DNA of 64,000 bases, taken from the IMG/VR virus record IMGVR_UViG_3300032770_000012, positions 1 through 64,000 of that record; one strand, written 5' to 3'. Of the stretch, positions 55,538-62,940 are shown piece by piece (position 1 is the first letter of the stretch; every line of letters begins with the position of its first letter). Made by a program: the position numbers and the translations under genes. The notes beneath the pieces are model-generated. The model searched no databases. It worked only from the letters and a program-made list of their open reading frames with translations, and was not told the DNA's origin. The DNA comes from a virus.

Positions 55538-55780
55538 ATGGGAATCTACGCAAAGAGCGGCAAGTACATGGATGTATATCGGGCTGAATTCTTCTCCGGT
55601 CACTGGCGCTGGCGCTGGCTGACAATCAGAAAACGCCAATCAACTTATTGCCTTAAAGCTAAAGTGGTTCATGGTGTCTATTCCGCCGCTTTTGTCACGG
55701 TCGAGCATCTCGCGCAATTCCCGCAAACTGATGAGGTTAAAGCGCTGTCCATGCGTATCCTGATGGGGATCGGACAATGA
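55538..55780 (+). CDS. small paralogue 3
   Basis: 80 aa, MGIYAKSGKYMDVYRAEFFS, then AFVTVEHLAQFPQTDEVKAL and SMRILMGIG. The shortest full copy, ATGA overlap with paralogue 4. N-terminal part aromatic and basic. Confidence 0.6.
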   Translation: MGIYAKSGKYMDVYRAEFFSGHWRWRWLTIRKRQSTYCLKAKVVHGVYSAAFVTVEHLAQFPQTDEVKALSMRILMGIGQ

Positions 55781-56175
55781 AACTGCCGAAATTATACTGC
55801 CGGTCCGATGCCGGTCGAGTCTTTATGCTGGATTTGCGATACACCTACAATTTACACATTGAGTGGCGGCGGCATGGGGGGATCTTATTCCAATCCGAGA
55901 GCCAACTACCATTTACTCCGGCTGCCGCCGTTTTAGTATGGTCTCCATTTTTGCTGCGCATTGAGGAAACCAAAACTATTGGAATCACACCGTTTATACG
56001 CATGCTTGAGGAAACCAAAACTATTGGAATCACACCGTTTATACGCATGCAAGACAGAGGAGAGCCGAATCCGGCAAATTCTGTTCTGTTCAGAATAGAG
56101 GACTTGAAGCACTTCCCGCAAACCGATGAACTGAAGGAATTTGCCATGCGGCTGACGTTGGGGTTGCCGGAATGA
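55777..56175 (+). CDS. small paralogue 4, with internal duplication
   Basis: 132 aa, MKLPKLYCRSDAGRVFMLDL, with ETKTIGITPFIRM occurring twice in tandem (45-base duplication) and LFRIEDLKHFPQTDELKEFA then MRLTLGL at its end. The duplication makes this copy longer than its neighbours; in-frame, so it is probably expressed. Confidence 0.65.
   Translation: MKLPKLYCRSDAGRVFMLDLRYTYNLHIEWRRHGGILFQSESQLPFTPAAAVLVWSPFLLRIEETKTIGITPFIRMLEETKTIGITPFIRMQDRGEPNPANSVLFRIEDLKHFPQTDELKEFAMRLTLGLPE
55961..56050. repeat. perfect 45-bp tandem duplication
   Basis: Units 55961-56005 and 56006-56050 are identical. Each encodes a 15-residue segment, E-E-T-K-T-I-G-I-T-P-F-I-R-M. No third copy. Confidence 0.85.
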
Positions 56176-56438
56176 TATTGTGCCGGGACGCAAGCGGGGT
56201 AATTGTGCGCTTGTTTTCGGAGGAGGGGTTCTATTGGTGGGAGGCAGCATGGCTGGCGGCGGTCTGGTGTTCTCCGGAGGAAGCAATCCCTATGGTAGAA
56301 CAGATCTCTGTTCCGGACGATTGGCGTGGTCTTATGCGGTTTCCTGTCAAACTAGAACACTTAGAAACTTTAGAGCAGACCGACGAACTCAGGGAGGTCG
56401 CCATGCGGATCATGCTCGGGATCGGAGCGCCGGAATGA
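56172..56438 (+). CDS. small paralogue 5
   Basis: 88 aa, MILCRDASGVIVRLFSEEGF, then PVKLEHLETLEQTDELREVA and MRIMLGIGAPE. ATGA overlaps on both sides. Function unknown. Confidence 0.6.
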   Translation: MILCRDASGVIVRLFSEEGFYWWEAAWLAAVWCSPEEAIPMVEQISVPDDWRGLMRFPVKLEHLETLEQTDELREVAMRIMLGIGAPE

Positions 56439-56734
56439 TGGATCTGCCGAAGTTATTCACGCGGGGCGGGGCGAACGGACCGTATTGGCAGCTTCAACGA
56501 CTGGTACTGGATGCTCCAGACCGGCCCGTCCGCTTCGTCTTTCAATGGGCCAATGTGCAGCACGAATACTTCCGAACTGAAATTCTCAAGGGGGCCGCTG
56601 TTTCCCAAATGCTGATGCAGCGGTTGCCCAATAGGATTCACAACCCGTTCCGGCTGGAAGATCTGAAGGGCTTCCCTCAGACCAACGAAATTCGGGAATT
56701 CGCCATGCGAATTGCGCTCGGTTTGGAACCGTAG
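56435..56734 (+). CDS. small paralogue 6
   Basis: 99 aa, MMDLPKLFTRGGANGPYWQL, then PFRLEDLKGFPQTNEIREFA and MRIALGLEP. The start at 56435 overlaps the previous stop; a longer frame upstream is not needed. MKLPKLY and MMDLPKLF starts are shared with paralogue 4. Confidence 0.6.
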   Translation: MMDLPKLFTRGGANGPYWQLQRLVLDAPDRPVRFVFQWANVQHEYFRTEILKGAAVSQMLMQRLPNRIHNPFRLEDLKGFPQTNEIREFAMRIALGLEP

Positions 56735-56859
56735 CATTCTCGCCCTTTGACGGCCAAAATTCACGCCGATTTGTTGGGCACTTTTGGTCAAAACTAGGGT
56801 TTCGATGCGTCCAAGGGGCCAGAAACGTGCCGAAAATTTGACTTCTTTGTTCTGGCGAT

Positions 56860-56876
56860 GCTAGGCTTTGCCTAGC
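56860..56876 (+). other. palindrome before the HNH gene
   Basis: GCTAGGC (56860-56866) and GCCTAGC (56870-56876) with TTT between, a tight stem-loop just before a run of A and the ATG at 56887. No U-run follows, so not a simple terminator. The gap between 56735 and 56886 has no gene. Confidence 0.4.
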
Positions 56877-56886
56877 ACCCAAAAAA

Positions 56887-57468
56887 ATGAATCTGGCAAA
56901 AAGAGAGCGGACGAAACTTGGACGACTTCTCCTCGAAATTCAAGTAAGACAATGGGAAGAGGAAAAGCGCCTGTTCAAAAAGCCCGTCGAATATCACGGT
57001 CTCAGCGGGACTCCAGAATATAGATCCTGGAGCGCAATGATTTCAAGATGTCTCAACCCTAGAAACGATTCGTTTGACAACTACGGCGGTCGCGGTATCA
57101 AGGTGTGTTATCGATGGAGAGAATCCTTCGTTGCTTTCTACAAGGATATGGGTCCGAAACCAAGGCGCGGCCTGTCAATCGATCGCATTGACAACAATGG
57201 TAACTACGAGCCCGGAAATTGTCGTTGGGCTGGTACTTTTGAACAATCTCGCAATATGAGGAAGAACATTCTTATTGAGCACGATGGTCGCACGCACATC
57301 ATCAGCGATTGGGCTGTTTTAAGCGGGATACCATTGAGTTTACTGAGCTACCGTCTCAAGCGTGGTTGGTCTTTTGATCGAGCTATTTCTACTCCGGTAG
57401 CCAAGTCTGTTCCGCGCCAGCGCCCTTCGCTTCAGTTGGACCCGGTGTGCGGTCCGATGACCGCTTAA
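56887..57468 (+). CDS. HNH/AP2-type homing endonuclease
   Basis: 193 aa; about residues 35-120 carry the same pattern as the nuclease at 19199: YRSWSAMISRCLNPRNDSFD, YGGRGIKVCYRW, SIDRIDNNGNYEPGNCRWAG and RNMRKN. The last part is HTH-like (SDWAVLSGIPLSLLSYRLKRG). The 3' end overlaps the minus-strand HTH gene. Second free-standing member of this family in the window. Confidence 0.8.
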   Translation: MNLAKRERTKLGRLLLEIQVRQWEEEKRLFKKPVEYHGLSGTPEYRSWSAMISRCLNPRNDSFDNYGGRGIKVCYRWRESFVAFYKDMGPKPRRGLSIDRIDNNGNYEPGNCRWAGTFEQSRNMRKNILIEHDGRTHIISDWAVLSGIPLSLLSYRLKRGWSFDRAISTPVAKSVPRQRPSLQLDPVCGPMTA

Positions 57469-57880
57469 CCGAGCCCTTCGTGTCCAGACTGGACGGATCG
57501 AAGTAATCGGCTAGTTTGGGGGCCTTCTTACGGACCTTCTTGGACAGCATTTCCTCGCGGACTTTCTGGGTTCGTGCGATCATCTGGTCGGGCGGCAACT
57601 CCATGAAGGCTTCCATCAGGTAGTTGACCCGCTCCATGACGTAGACTAGATACTCGACCGACTCGGACAGCCAGCGTAGGCTTTGTTCGGTGCGGTGGGG
57701 TACCAGCACATGGGCGGCGACCTGCTTAACGTATTGCGGATGGCAACCTACAGCCTTAGCGATCTCTTCGTTCTTGACGCCCTTGTCCAGCATATCCCTA
57801 ATCGCGGCGGCTCTGGACTCGTACTGACCCCATGGCTTCTTGCGGTTCCTGGGTGTTTTTTCTTGCATCCTAGCGGACAT
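57389..57880 (-). CDS. HTH protein, candidate regulator
   Basis: 163 aa from the ATG at 57880. KNEEIAKAVGCHPQYVKQVA (about residues 46-65) is an HTH; the remainder is helical and basic. It lies opposite to, and partly overlaps, the HNH gene and starts beside a palindromic operator candidate that also covers the plus-strand promoter. A palindrome copy (57482-57494) is inside its C-terminal codons. A switch-type repressor or a small-terminase-like protein are both possible. Confidence 0.55.
   Translation of the reverse strand: MSARMQEKTPRNRKKPWGQYESRAAAIRDMLDKGVKNEEIAKAVGCHPQYVKQVAAHVLVPHRTEQSLRWLSESVEYLVYVMERVNYLMEAFMELPPDQMIARTQKVREEMLSKKVRKKAPKLADYFDPSSLDTKGSVKRSSDRTPGPTEAKGAGAEQTWLPE
57482..57494. 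promoter_or_regulatory. dispersed palindrome, 13-bp exact, within a gene
   Basis: GTCCAGACTGGAC in the HTH gene, read on the minus strand S-S-L-D. Confidence 0.7.
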
Positions 57881-57900
57881 TCTACCACGGTTCACTATTC

Positions 57901-57933
57901 TTGTTGACAACAATTACAGGATGCAAGTAAAAT
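57901..57933. promoter_or_regulatory. divergent operator and promoter
   Basis: TTGTTGACAACAA (57901-57913) is a perfect 13-base palindrome covering TTGACA (57904-57909) of a plus promoter with TAAAAT (57928-57933) 18 bases later, and TTGTCA on the minus strand facing the HTH gene. GGATGCAAG lies at 57919-57927. A protein bound here could repress both directions. Confidence 0.55.
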
Positions 57934-57955
57934 GCAGATGGAGACGACGTAACGC

Positions 57956-58159
57956 ATGACCCCTACAAAGAGCGTAATGCTGCGAGCGTTACTGGCGCAA
58001 ATCTCTTACCGGCTGGCCGACACCTATCAGATCAGTTCCGGTTTAGGCGGGCGATCAGTGGACATCAACGAACTGGCGAGCACAATCCAGGAATCGGCGG
58101 AGACGTTCGAGAAAGATAATCGCGGACAGTTTGAATTCAAGGCGGCTCCCCGTGCTTGA
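57956..58159 (+). CDS. small early protein, 67 aa
   Basis: MTPTKSVMLRALLAQISYRL, helical, with VDINELASTIQESAETFEKD. GGAGACGACG precedes it. First gene of the recombination block. Not recognised. Confidence 0.55.
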   Translation: MTPTKSVMLRALLAQISYRLADTYQISSGLGGRSVDINELASTIQESAETFEKDNRGQFEFKAAPRA

Positions 58160-58298
58160 CGCGCTGGTCCCCATGCCGCCGTCACTCGCCGATCCCGATG
58201 CGCTTTGTAAGTGCGGCAATCGGGCCGGGGACCATGTTATATCCGGCCATTGCGCATGGTGCGGATGCACCGGATTTGTACCTGCGGAGGCCGCATGA
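58152..58298 (+). CDS. small Cys/His-rich protein, 48 aa
   Basis: GTG start at 58152 overlaps the previous stop. LCKCGNRAGDHVISGHCAWC then GCTGFVPAEAA: a compact Cys/His cluster that would bind zinc. The TGA overlaps the next ATG. Too short for usual gene calling. Confidence 0.55.
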   Translation: MLDALVPMPPSLADPDALCKCGNRAGDHVISGHCAWCGCTGFVPAEAA

Positions 58299-58474
58299 GC
58301 TTGGGCGATAAGATTGTCGATCATCCGAGTTTCGGAATGGTTGGAGCGAGTCATGTTAGCTCTACCGGCACAAAGGCCGAACAGGTCAAGACGATTTTCG
58401 TAGAGCCTTACATTGCGCATACACGCGCCCTGAAACTAATCGAAAACAAGGAAGCAAAGACATGCCAGATATAA
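58295..58474 (+). CDS. small early protein, 59 aa
   Basis: MSLGDKIVDHPSFGMVGASH, mixed, overlapping the RecT-like gene by 13 bases. Function unknown. Confidence 0.5.
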   Translation: MSLGDKIVDHPSFGMVGASHVSSTGTKAEQVKTIFVEPYIAHTRALKLIENKEAKTCQI

Positions 58475-60060
58475 CGGTGCGGCAACCGCAGCAACAGATT
58501 ACCGTGGAGCGGGGAAAAGATATGTTTCCCGACGACGCCGAGCTTTCCAAGATGTGGGACATGGCGCGCGCCTTTTCAACCACGAATCTTGTGAGGCGGC
58601 ATCTTCAGAACAATGCGCCTGCGATCTTTTACAGCCTGAACATCGGGAAAGAACTCGGTATCCACTGGAGCCATAGCCTGCGCAGTCTGTACATTACAGA
58701 CAAGGGTGAGGTCGGCGTAGAAGGTAACATCATCGGATCTTTGCTTTGGTCCAAAGGATTCAAGATCACAATCAACGAATCCACCGATAAGCGCGCCGAA
58801 GTAACGATCACGCGGCCCAATGACGGTGGCTCCCATACCGATTCATTCACCATCGAGGAAGCGGCCAAAGCTGGTCTTACACGCCGCTGGAACCGGGATA
58901 AGCAGGAATACGTTGACGACTTCTCTTGGAAAGCGTACCCCAAGGACAAGCTCTATTGGCGCGCCCTGATGCGAACCGCCCGGCGTGTCGCCGTCGATGT
59001 GATGTACGGACTTTATCTTGACGATGAACTTCGCGAGTCCGAGCGCGCCGAACGTGATGCGGCGCTAGCGTCTGGAAACGGAATGCCGTCCGATTCGCAG
59101 TCGGAACAACTCGAAGCAGCCAACCAGTATTACGTCGGGAAGAAACAGCCATCCGTGGAAGCCGAAGCCGAGGCCCATATTGTTTCAGCCGAGCCCGCGC
59201 CGCCCGCTGGTTCCAATGCCGAATTTTCGCAAGCCGCCAAGGAACGTGCGGCTGCTAACAAGAAACCGGAAGCGCCTGCTACAACTGCGTCGTCTCCTGA
59301 TAGTGGTTCGCAGGCCGCTCCGGTCGATCCGGGGAAGGGTCCTGGCGGGCTAACCGGGACGCAGTCACCTTCCCCGGAATCAGAACCTTCTAAGCCCGCC
59401 GCCGATCAGGGCATGGCTGCGGCTGTGAAGGCCAAGATTTTGGAGTTGACCGACAAATGGCCCACGCTATCGCCCGAAGTCGCTAAGCAGAAACTTCAGC
59501 AGGCCGTGAAGGGATGGCACGGAGTCAACCGGCTTCCTACCGACCCCAAGGCGTATCTGTCTCCGCTTGCCGCCATTGAGTGCGCCATGAAGTTCGAAGG
59601 CGGCGTGATCGATCAACTACTGAAGCGGGAACCTGCGCAGTTTGGCAAAGCAGCCAAGACCGCTTTCGATCAGGTCAATGCGAAGATGGCCGACTGGAAA
59701 TGGCCGGGTCCGGTGCGGGCGCTGGCACTGGAGGTTTGGTACCTCCGCATGAGCCCGCTGGAGAGCGATGAGTTTATTGATTGGATTCAGAATACCCTTG
59801 AGATCTCCGGTCTGCCCGAGAAGGATTTGGCACCGTTCTTTGAGTGCGCCCTGATTTCCCGCCAATGTTTCCGGCTGGTGTTGCTATCGCGCAAGCTGAA
59901 TCTGCCCGTCTCGGAGTTAGCAGGATCTTTCTTGCGGGATCAGCCGCATGAGGAGCGCGCTCTTACCAACTGGCTGGACGGTCTGGAAAAGCAGGACACC
60001 ATCAAGACCGAGGATGACGCTCCTACCGATTCCCCGCAAGAAGCGCTGCCCTGGGAGTGA
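58462..60060 (+). CDS. RecT-like ssDNA annealing protein
   Basis: 532 aa. Residues about 10-215 resemble RecT/Bet-type annealing proteins: LGIHWSHSLRSLYITDKGEV, then FTIEEAAKAGL, and KAYPKDKLYWRALMRTARRV followed by DVMYGLYLDDEL, close to the 'YWRALxRGARRLFPDVxxGLYTPEEL' block. A Pro/Ala/Ser-rich linker (about 245-335) leads to a helical C-terminal domain (about 335-532) not found in plain RecT. A PD-(D/E)XK nuclease follows downstream, a natural partner in phage recombination. Confidence 0.7.
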   Translation: MPDITVRQPQQQITVERGKDMFPDDAELSKMWDMARAFSTTNLVRRHLQNNAPAIFYSLNIGKELGIHWSHSLRSLYITDKGEVGVEGNIIGSLLWSKGFKITINESTDKRAEVTITRPNDGGSHTDSFTIEEAAKAGLTRRWNRDKQEYVDDFSWKAYPKDKLYWRALMRTARRVAVDVMYGLYLDDELRESERAERDAALASGNGMPSDSQSEQLEAANQYYVGKKQPSVEAEAEAHIVSAEPAPPAGSNAEFSQAAKERAAANKKPEAPATTASSPDSGSQAAPVDPGKGPGGLTGTQSPSPESEPSKPAADQGMAAAVKAKILELTDKWPTLSPEVAKQKLQQAVKGWHGVNRLPTDPKAYLSPLAAIECAMKFEGGVIDQLLKREPAQFGKAAKTAFDQVNAKMADWKWPGPVRALALEVWYLRMSPLESDEFIDWIQNTLEISGLPEKDLAPFFECALISRQCFRLVLLSRKLNLPVSELAGSFLRDQPHEERALTNWLDGLEKQDTIKTEDDAPTDSPQEALPWE

Positions 60061-60063
60061 TCG

Positions 60064-60474
60064 GTGCCAATCCTTTGCTCGTCCTTCATCAAGTACGCAT
60101 GGGACTCTCGCCCTGGGTCAGGTCATTATACTGCGTTCCAGCTTGAGGCCGTATTCGATCCCAAACGGAGCGTCTGGTTGTGGCAAGAGGTCCGGGAGCA
60201 CACACAGACTCAGATCAAAGACCCGGATAAGCTTTCTGCTGTCTGTTCGAGTTTGGGTCCGCTGATCTTGGATGTTCATCCCTTACAGCCGGTGAAACCC
60301 GAGCAGTTAGAGTTTCTTGGCAGCGATGAGGCCCGAGAACTCGCCATGCGTATCCTGATGGGGATCGGACCTAAAACCGAACCGGAGAAAGATTGGTGGG
60401 ATCGTCCAGATCTGGACAGCCGCACGCAGCGGCTGAAGCTGGCGAATCATCCTCGATTCAAGGTGAACGCATGA
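60064..60474 (+). CDS. small paralogue 7, distant copy
   Basis: 136 aa, GTG start at 60064. FQLEAVFDPKRSVWLWQEVR near residue 22 matches the aromatic N-terminus of the other copies, and PVKPEQLEFLGSDEARELAM then RILMGIGPKTE is the family end. A C-terminal extension contains the palindrome (60404-60417), read R-P-D-L-D. It lies 3.3 kb from the array, after the RecT-like gene. Confidence 0.6.
   Translation: MPILCSSFIKYAWDSRPGSGHYTAFQLEAVFDPKRSVWLWQEVREHTQTQIKDPDKLSAVCSSLGPLILDVHPLQPVKPEQLEFLGSDEARELAMRILMGIGPKTEPEKDWWDRPDLDSRTQRLKLANHPRFKVNA
60404..60417. promoter_or_regulatory. dispersed palindrome, 14-bp exact, within a gene
   Basis: GTCCAGATCTGGAC in the C-terminal part of paralogue 7. Confidence 0.7.
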
Positions 60475-60647
60475 AACCGCTGGTCCTTTTGGCGCTCCTT
60501 GCTTTCTCCGCCTGTCCCGGTTCGGTGCCATGTCCGATTGACGGCCTGAGTTCTACCTGGACCGGCAGGAGTCATTACGTCGATGGCGTCATGATCGGCG
60601 CTTACCGCTGCCCGCGAGGGCACACGTTTGAGGTTGCATGCCCGTGA
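60471..60647 (+). CDS. small lipoprotein
   Basis: 58 aa, MKPLVLLALLAFSACPGSVP. The lipobox-like LAFSAC gives a lipid-modified Cys at about residue 15; three further Cys are in the mature part (PCPIDG, YRCPRG, EVACP). ATGA overlap. Could act as outer-leaflet anchor or superinfection-exclusion protein; no evidence beyond the lipobox. Confidence 0.55.
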   Translation: MKPLVLLALLAFSACPGSVPCPIDGLSSTWTGRSHYVDGVMIGAYRCPRGHTFEVACP

Positions 60648-60811
60648 AGAGGATCATTCGGGACATAGCGCTCGTTATCGCTTCAGTAGAGATTTTGGTT
60701 TTGGTGTGCTTCAGCATCTTCCCGTCTCCTCTACCGGAATACGCAGTTTTGTCGGTTGGGTTTATCGGCGTGATAGCGGCTATTTTGGCTGGTAGCGGGA
60801 GGCACGAATGA
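60638..60811 (+). CDS. small two-span membrane protein
   Basis: 57 aa with basic start MPVKRIIRDI then two hydrophobic stretches (about 9-28 and 36-51: ALVIASVEILVLVCFSIF; AVLSVGFIGVIAAILAG). Overlaps the lipoprotein gene by ten bases. A membrane pair with it is possible. Confidence 0.5.
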   Translation: MPVKRIIRDIALVIASVEILVLVCFSIFPSPLPEYAVLSVGFIGVIAAILAGSGRHE

Positions 60812-60835
60812 CTTTTGAGCAGCGCAGGGGAGACA

Positions 60836-61075
60836 ATGGCTGACACTTTCCCGATGGTCAATGTGTCATCGAGCAACATCCAGGCGGTCGGCTGGCAGGC
60901 CGAACGCGAGGGCGATGATGTCGGCACTCTGCGAGTAGCCTTTCGCAATGGCGCGGTGTTCGATTACTCGGATGTGCCGGGCGTGATTTACCAACAACTG
61001 CTGGAATCCCCGAGCGTTGGCAGCTACTTTCACGGCAATATCAAATCGCATTACAACAGCACCAAGGTATCCTGA
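60836..61075 (+). CDS. KTSC-domain protein
   Basis: 79 aa; VSSSNIQAVGWQAEREGDDV, then FRNGAVFDYSDVPGVIYQQL and SVGSYFHGNIKSHY match the KTSC domain, named for its occurrence at the C-terminus of some lysyl-tRNA synthetases and common in phages and plasmids. GGGGAGACA precedes the ATG at 60836. A very short frame, MTFEQRRGDNG, lies in the leader. Molecular function unknown. Confidence 0.7.
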   Translation: MADTFPMVNVSSSNIQAVGWQAEREGDDVGTLRVAFRNGAVFDYSDVPGVIYQQLLESPSVGSYFHGNIKSHYNSTKVS

Positions 61076-61443
61076 TGGCCCGCGATCTACTGTGCCAGAA
61101 ATGCGCTCCGTTGGCTATCGAGAGGCGTTCGAAGATCCGCTTTCCGCTAGAAATGCGGTTGTCCTATAGCGCTATCCGAAGACATTCTGGATTCGGGAAA
61201 ACAGTTGACGTGTCCAGTGCTGGAATGCTCCTCGAACTGGATGGCTTTGTTCCTGCCGGTACGAAGTTGCACCTCCTGCTAGAATGGCCCTGCCTGTTGG
61301 ATTGGAGCGTCCCCATGAGCATGACGGTTGAGACGAGGGTCGTCCGCTGTATCGGGAACCGTGCGGCAGTACGGCTGCTTTCTTATGAGTTCAAGACTCG
61401 CAGGGGCCCGCTCCTCGCGCGAGAGAGAGCGATAGCCTCATGA
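61075..61443 (+). CDS. PilZ-domain protein
   Basis: 122 aa. ERRSKIRFPLEMRLSYSAIR gives the RxxxR of PilZ, and TVDVSSAGMLLELD the (D/N)xSxxG; both are needed to bind cyclic di-GMP. The N-terminus has CQKCAPLAIER, perhaps a zinc site. Shares its A with the previous TGA (TGATG). A phage-encoded c-di-GMP receptor could sense or divert host signalling linked to motility, biofilm or exopolysaccharide. Predicted from the two motifs. Confidence 0.65.
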   Translation: MARDLLCQKCAPLAIERRSKIRFPLEMRLSYSAIRRHSGFGKTVDVSSAGMLLELDGFVPAGTKLHLLLEWPCLLDWSVPMSMTVETRVVRCIGNRAAVRLLSYEFKTRRGPLLARERAIAS

Positions 61444-62060
61444 TCGAATTCGACCCGGTTCGTCACGAGTACTTCTTGGATGACCGCCAGCTTTCCTCAT
61501 TAAGCGAAGTGCGCCGGGCGGCTGGACTGGATGAATTCTTCAATATCGACCAGCAGTATCGGGATCGCGGCAATGCGGTTCACTACGCGACAACTCTAAT
61601 CGATCAGGGCGAGTATGATCCCGATACGACGCATCCCGAGGTCCATCGGTTTGCTTCCGGTTATCTGGCGTTCAAGCGCGAGCACCGGTTTGAGATTGAG
61701 GGTTCCGAGGAGATAGTGTGGTGCCCCTCCATGGGGGTTGCCGGGCGGTTGGACCGGCGCATCGTCATGACAGGGGAGCGGATCATCCTGGATTTCAAAA
61801 GCGGTTCTCTACCGGCGCTGGTCGGCATCCAACTTAACGGCTACAAGTACTTGCTGGCATCCTCGCATTCGATCAAGGCCGATAAAGTGCGCTGCCTGTT
61901 GCTGCCGGGGGATGGCTCTTACCGGCTCGTGAGCCATGTCACGCTGGGAGGAAAGTCCGTCTCGCTCGATGACCCAATGTGGCTCCAGGCTTTTTTTGCG
62001 GCAACCAAATTGTACGGCCTTCGTAAGCAGGCCGGTCTGATCGGGAACGGAGCGCGATGA
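61440..62060 (+). CDS. PD-(D/E)XK nuclease, RecB/Cas4-like
   Basis: 206 aa. AGRLDRR (D about residue 101), ILDFKSG (about 117-123) and QLNGYKYLL (about 131-139) are the classical order of PD-(D/E)XK exonucleases, with HYATTLIDQGEYD near residue 44 as a first helix. No Cys cluster as in Cas4. It follows a RecT-like gene, so resection of dsDNA ends followed by annealing is the likely job. ATGA overlap. Confidence 0.8.
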   Translation: MIEFDPVRHEYFLDDRQLSSLSEVRRAAGLDEFFNIDQQYRDRGNAVHYATTLIDQGEYDPDTTHPEVHRFASGYLAFKREHRFEIEGSEEIVWCPSMGVAGRLDRRIVMTGERIILDFKSGSLPALVGIQLNGYKYLLASSHSIKADKVRCLLLPGDGSYRLVSHVTLGGKSVSLDDPMWLQAFFAATKLYGLRKQAGLIGNGAR

Positions 62061-62233
62061 CCTGCCAGCGCTGTGGCTCGACCCGCGTATTGAACGTGAG
62101 GTTTGAGCATCGGATCGCAGGTAGCTCTCTTGCGCAGCATTGTCTTGACTGCGATACGGTTTACAACGAACGCACCTGGAAGGAAGGAAATCAGTGGCAT
62201 CCAGTAAAGAACTCATTGGAACTTTCACCATAG
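62057..62233 (+). CDS. small zinc-ribbon protein
   Basis: 58 aa, MTCQRCGSTRVLNVRFEHRI with CxxC, and HCLDCDTVYNERTW with another CxxC about 25 residues later: a C4 zinc ribbon. Overlaps the nuclease stop by ATGA and the next gene by about 40 bases. Role unknown. Confidence 0.6.
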   Translation: MTCQRCGSTRVLNVRFEHRIAGSSLAQHCLDCDTVYNERTWKEGNQWHPVKNSLELSP

Positions 62234-62940
62234 ACCTGACCAAATCCTCATCGTCCATTACGGTGGACTTGGCGAGCACAGAACTGGCTAGCCGGGAACT
62301 TCAGGTCAATAGCGAGCAGGCGTTTGAAAATGCGGCGGCGCTGGTCGCCGTCTGCGCGAAGCGGGCCGAACAGGTCGCATCATTCTGGGAACACGACAGA
62401 GATTTGGCGCACCAACTGCACCGCAGCATCACCGGAAAGATCTCCGCCCTACAGGCTCCTTGGATCAAGATTCGGGCCAGCCTTGAGGCCAAGATGAAGG
62501 CGTGGCGTACCGCCCAGGAGCGCGAGCGCCAGAAGCGCGAGCAGGAGGAGCGCCAGCGTGCCGACGAGGAGCGCCGCAAGGTCGAGGAGCAAGCCCGAGC
62601 GCTCAAGATGGCCGGTGAGTACGGATTGGCTAAACAGGTCGTCCAGGAGGCCGAGACCGCCATTGCGCCGAGTTCGGTCCAGCCGTTTGCGCCCAAGTCT
62701 GAATCGGTCACCGAAAAGTGGCCCTGGATCGGCGAAGTCAACGATCTCATGGCGCTCATCAAGGCGATTGCCGAGGGCACGGTTCCGTTAGAATATGAAA
62801 TCAAGGGCGAGATGCGACCCCTGCTCAACGTCGATCAGAATGTGTTGAACCATCTGGCGCGGACCAGACAGGGCGATTTCTCTATCCCTGGATGCAGCGC
62901 CAAGCAGGATCTTAGATTCTCCCGAAAGGCCGGAGTATGA
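62194..62940 (+). CDS. phage coiled-coil protein
   Basis: 248 aa, GTG start at 62194 with GGAAGGAAA upstream. A central charged coiled coil (about residues 105-145, KREQEERQRADEERRKVEEQ) links an N-terminal domain to a C-terminal PWIGEVNDLMALIKAIAEGT part. Found in recombination blocks of many phages and sometimes annotated only as hypothetical. Probably a partner of the recombination genes. Confidence 0.6.
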   Translation: MASSKELIGTFTIDLTKSSSSITVDLASTELASRELQVNSEQAFENAAALVAVCAKRAEQVASFWEHDRDLAHQLHRSITGKISALQAPWIKIRASLEAKMKAWRTAQERERQKREQEERQRADEERRKVEEQARALKMAGEYGLAKQVVQEAETAIAPSSVQPFAPKSESVTEKWPWIGEVNDLMALIKAIAEGTVPLEYEIKGEMRPLLNVDQNVLNHLARTRQGDFSIPGCSAKQDLRFSRKAGV

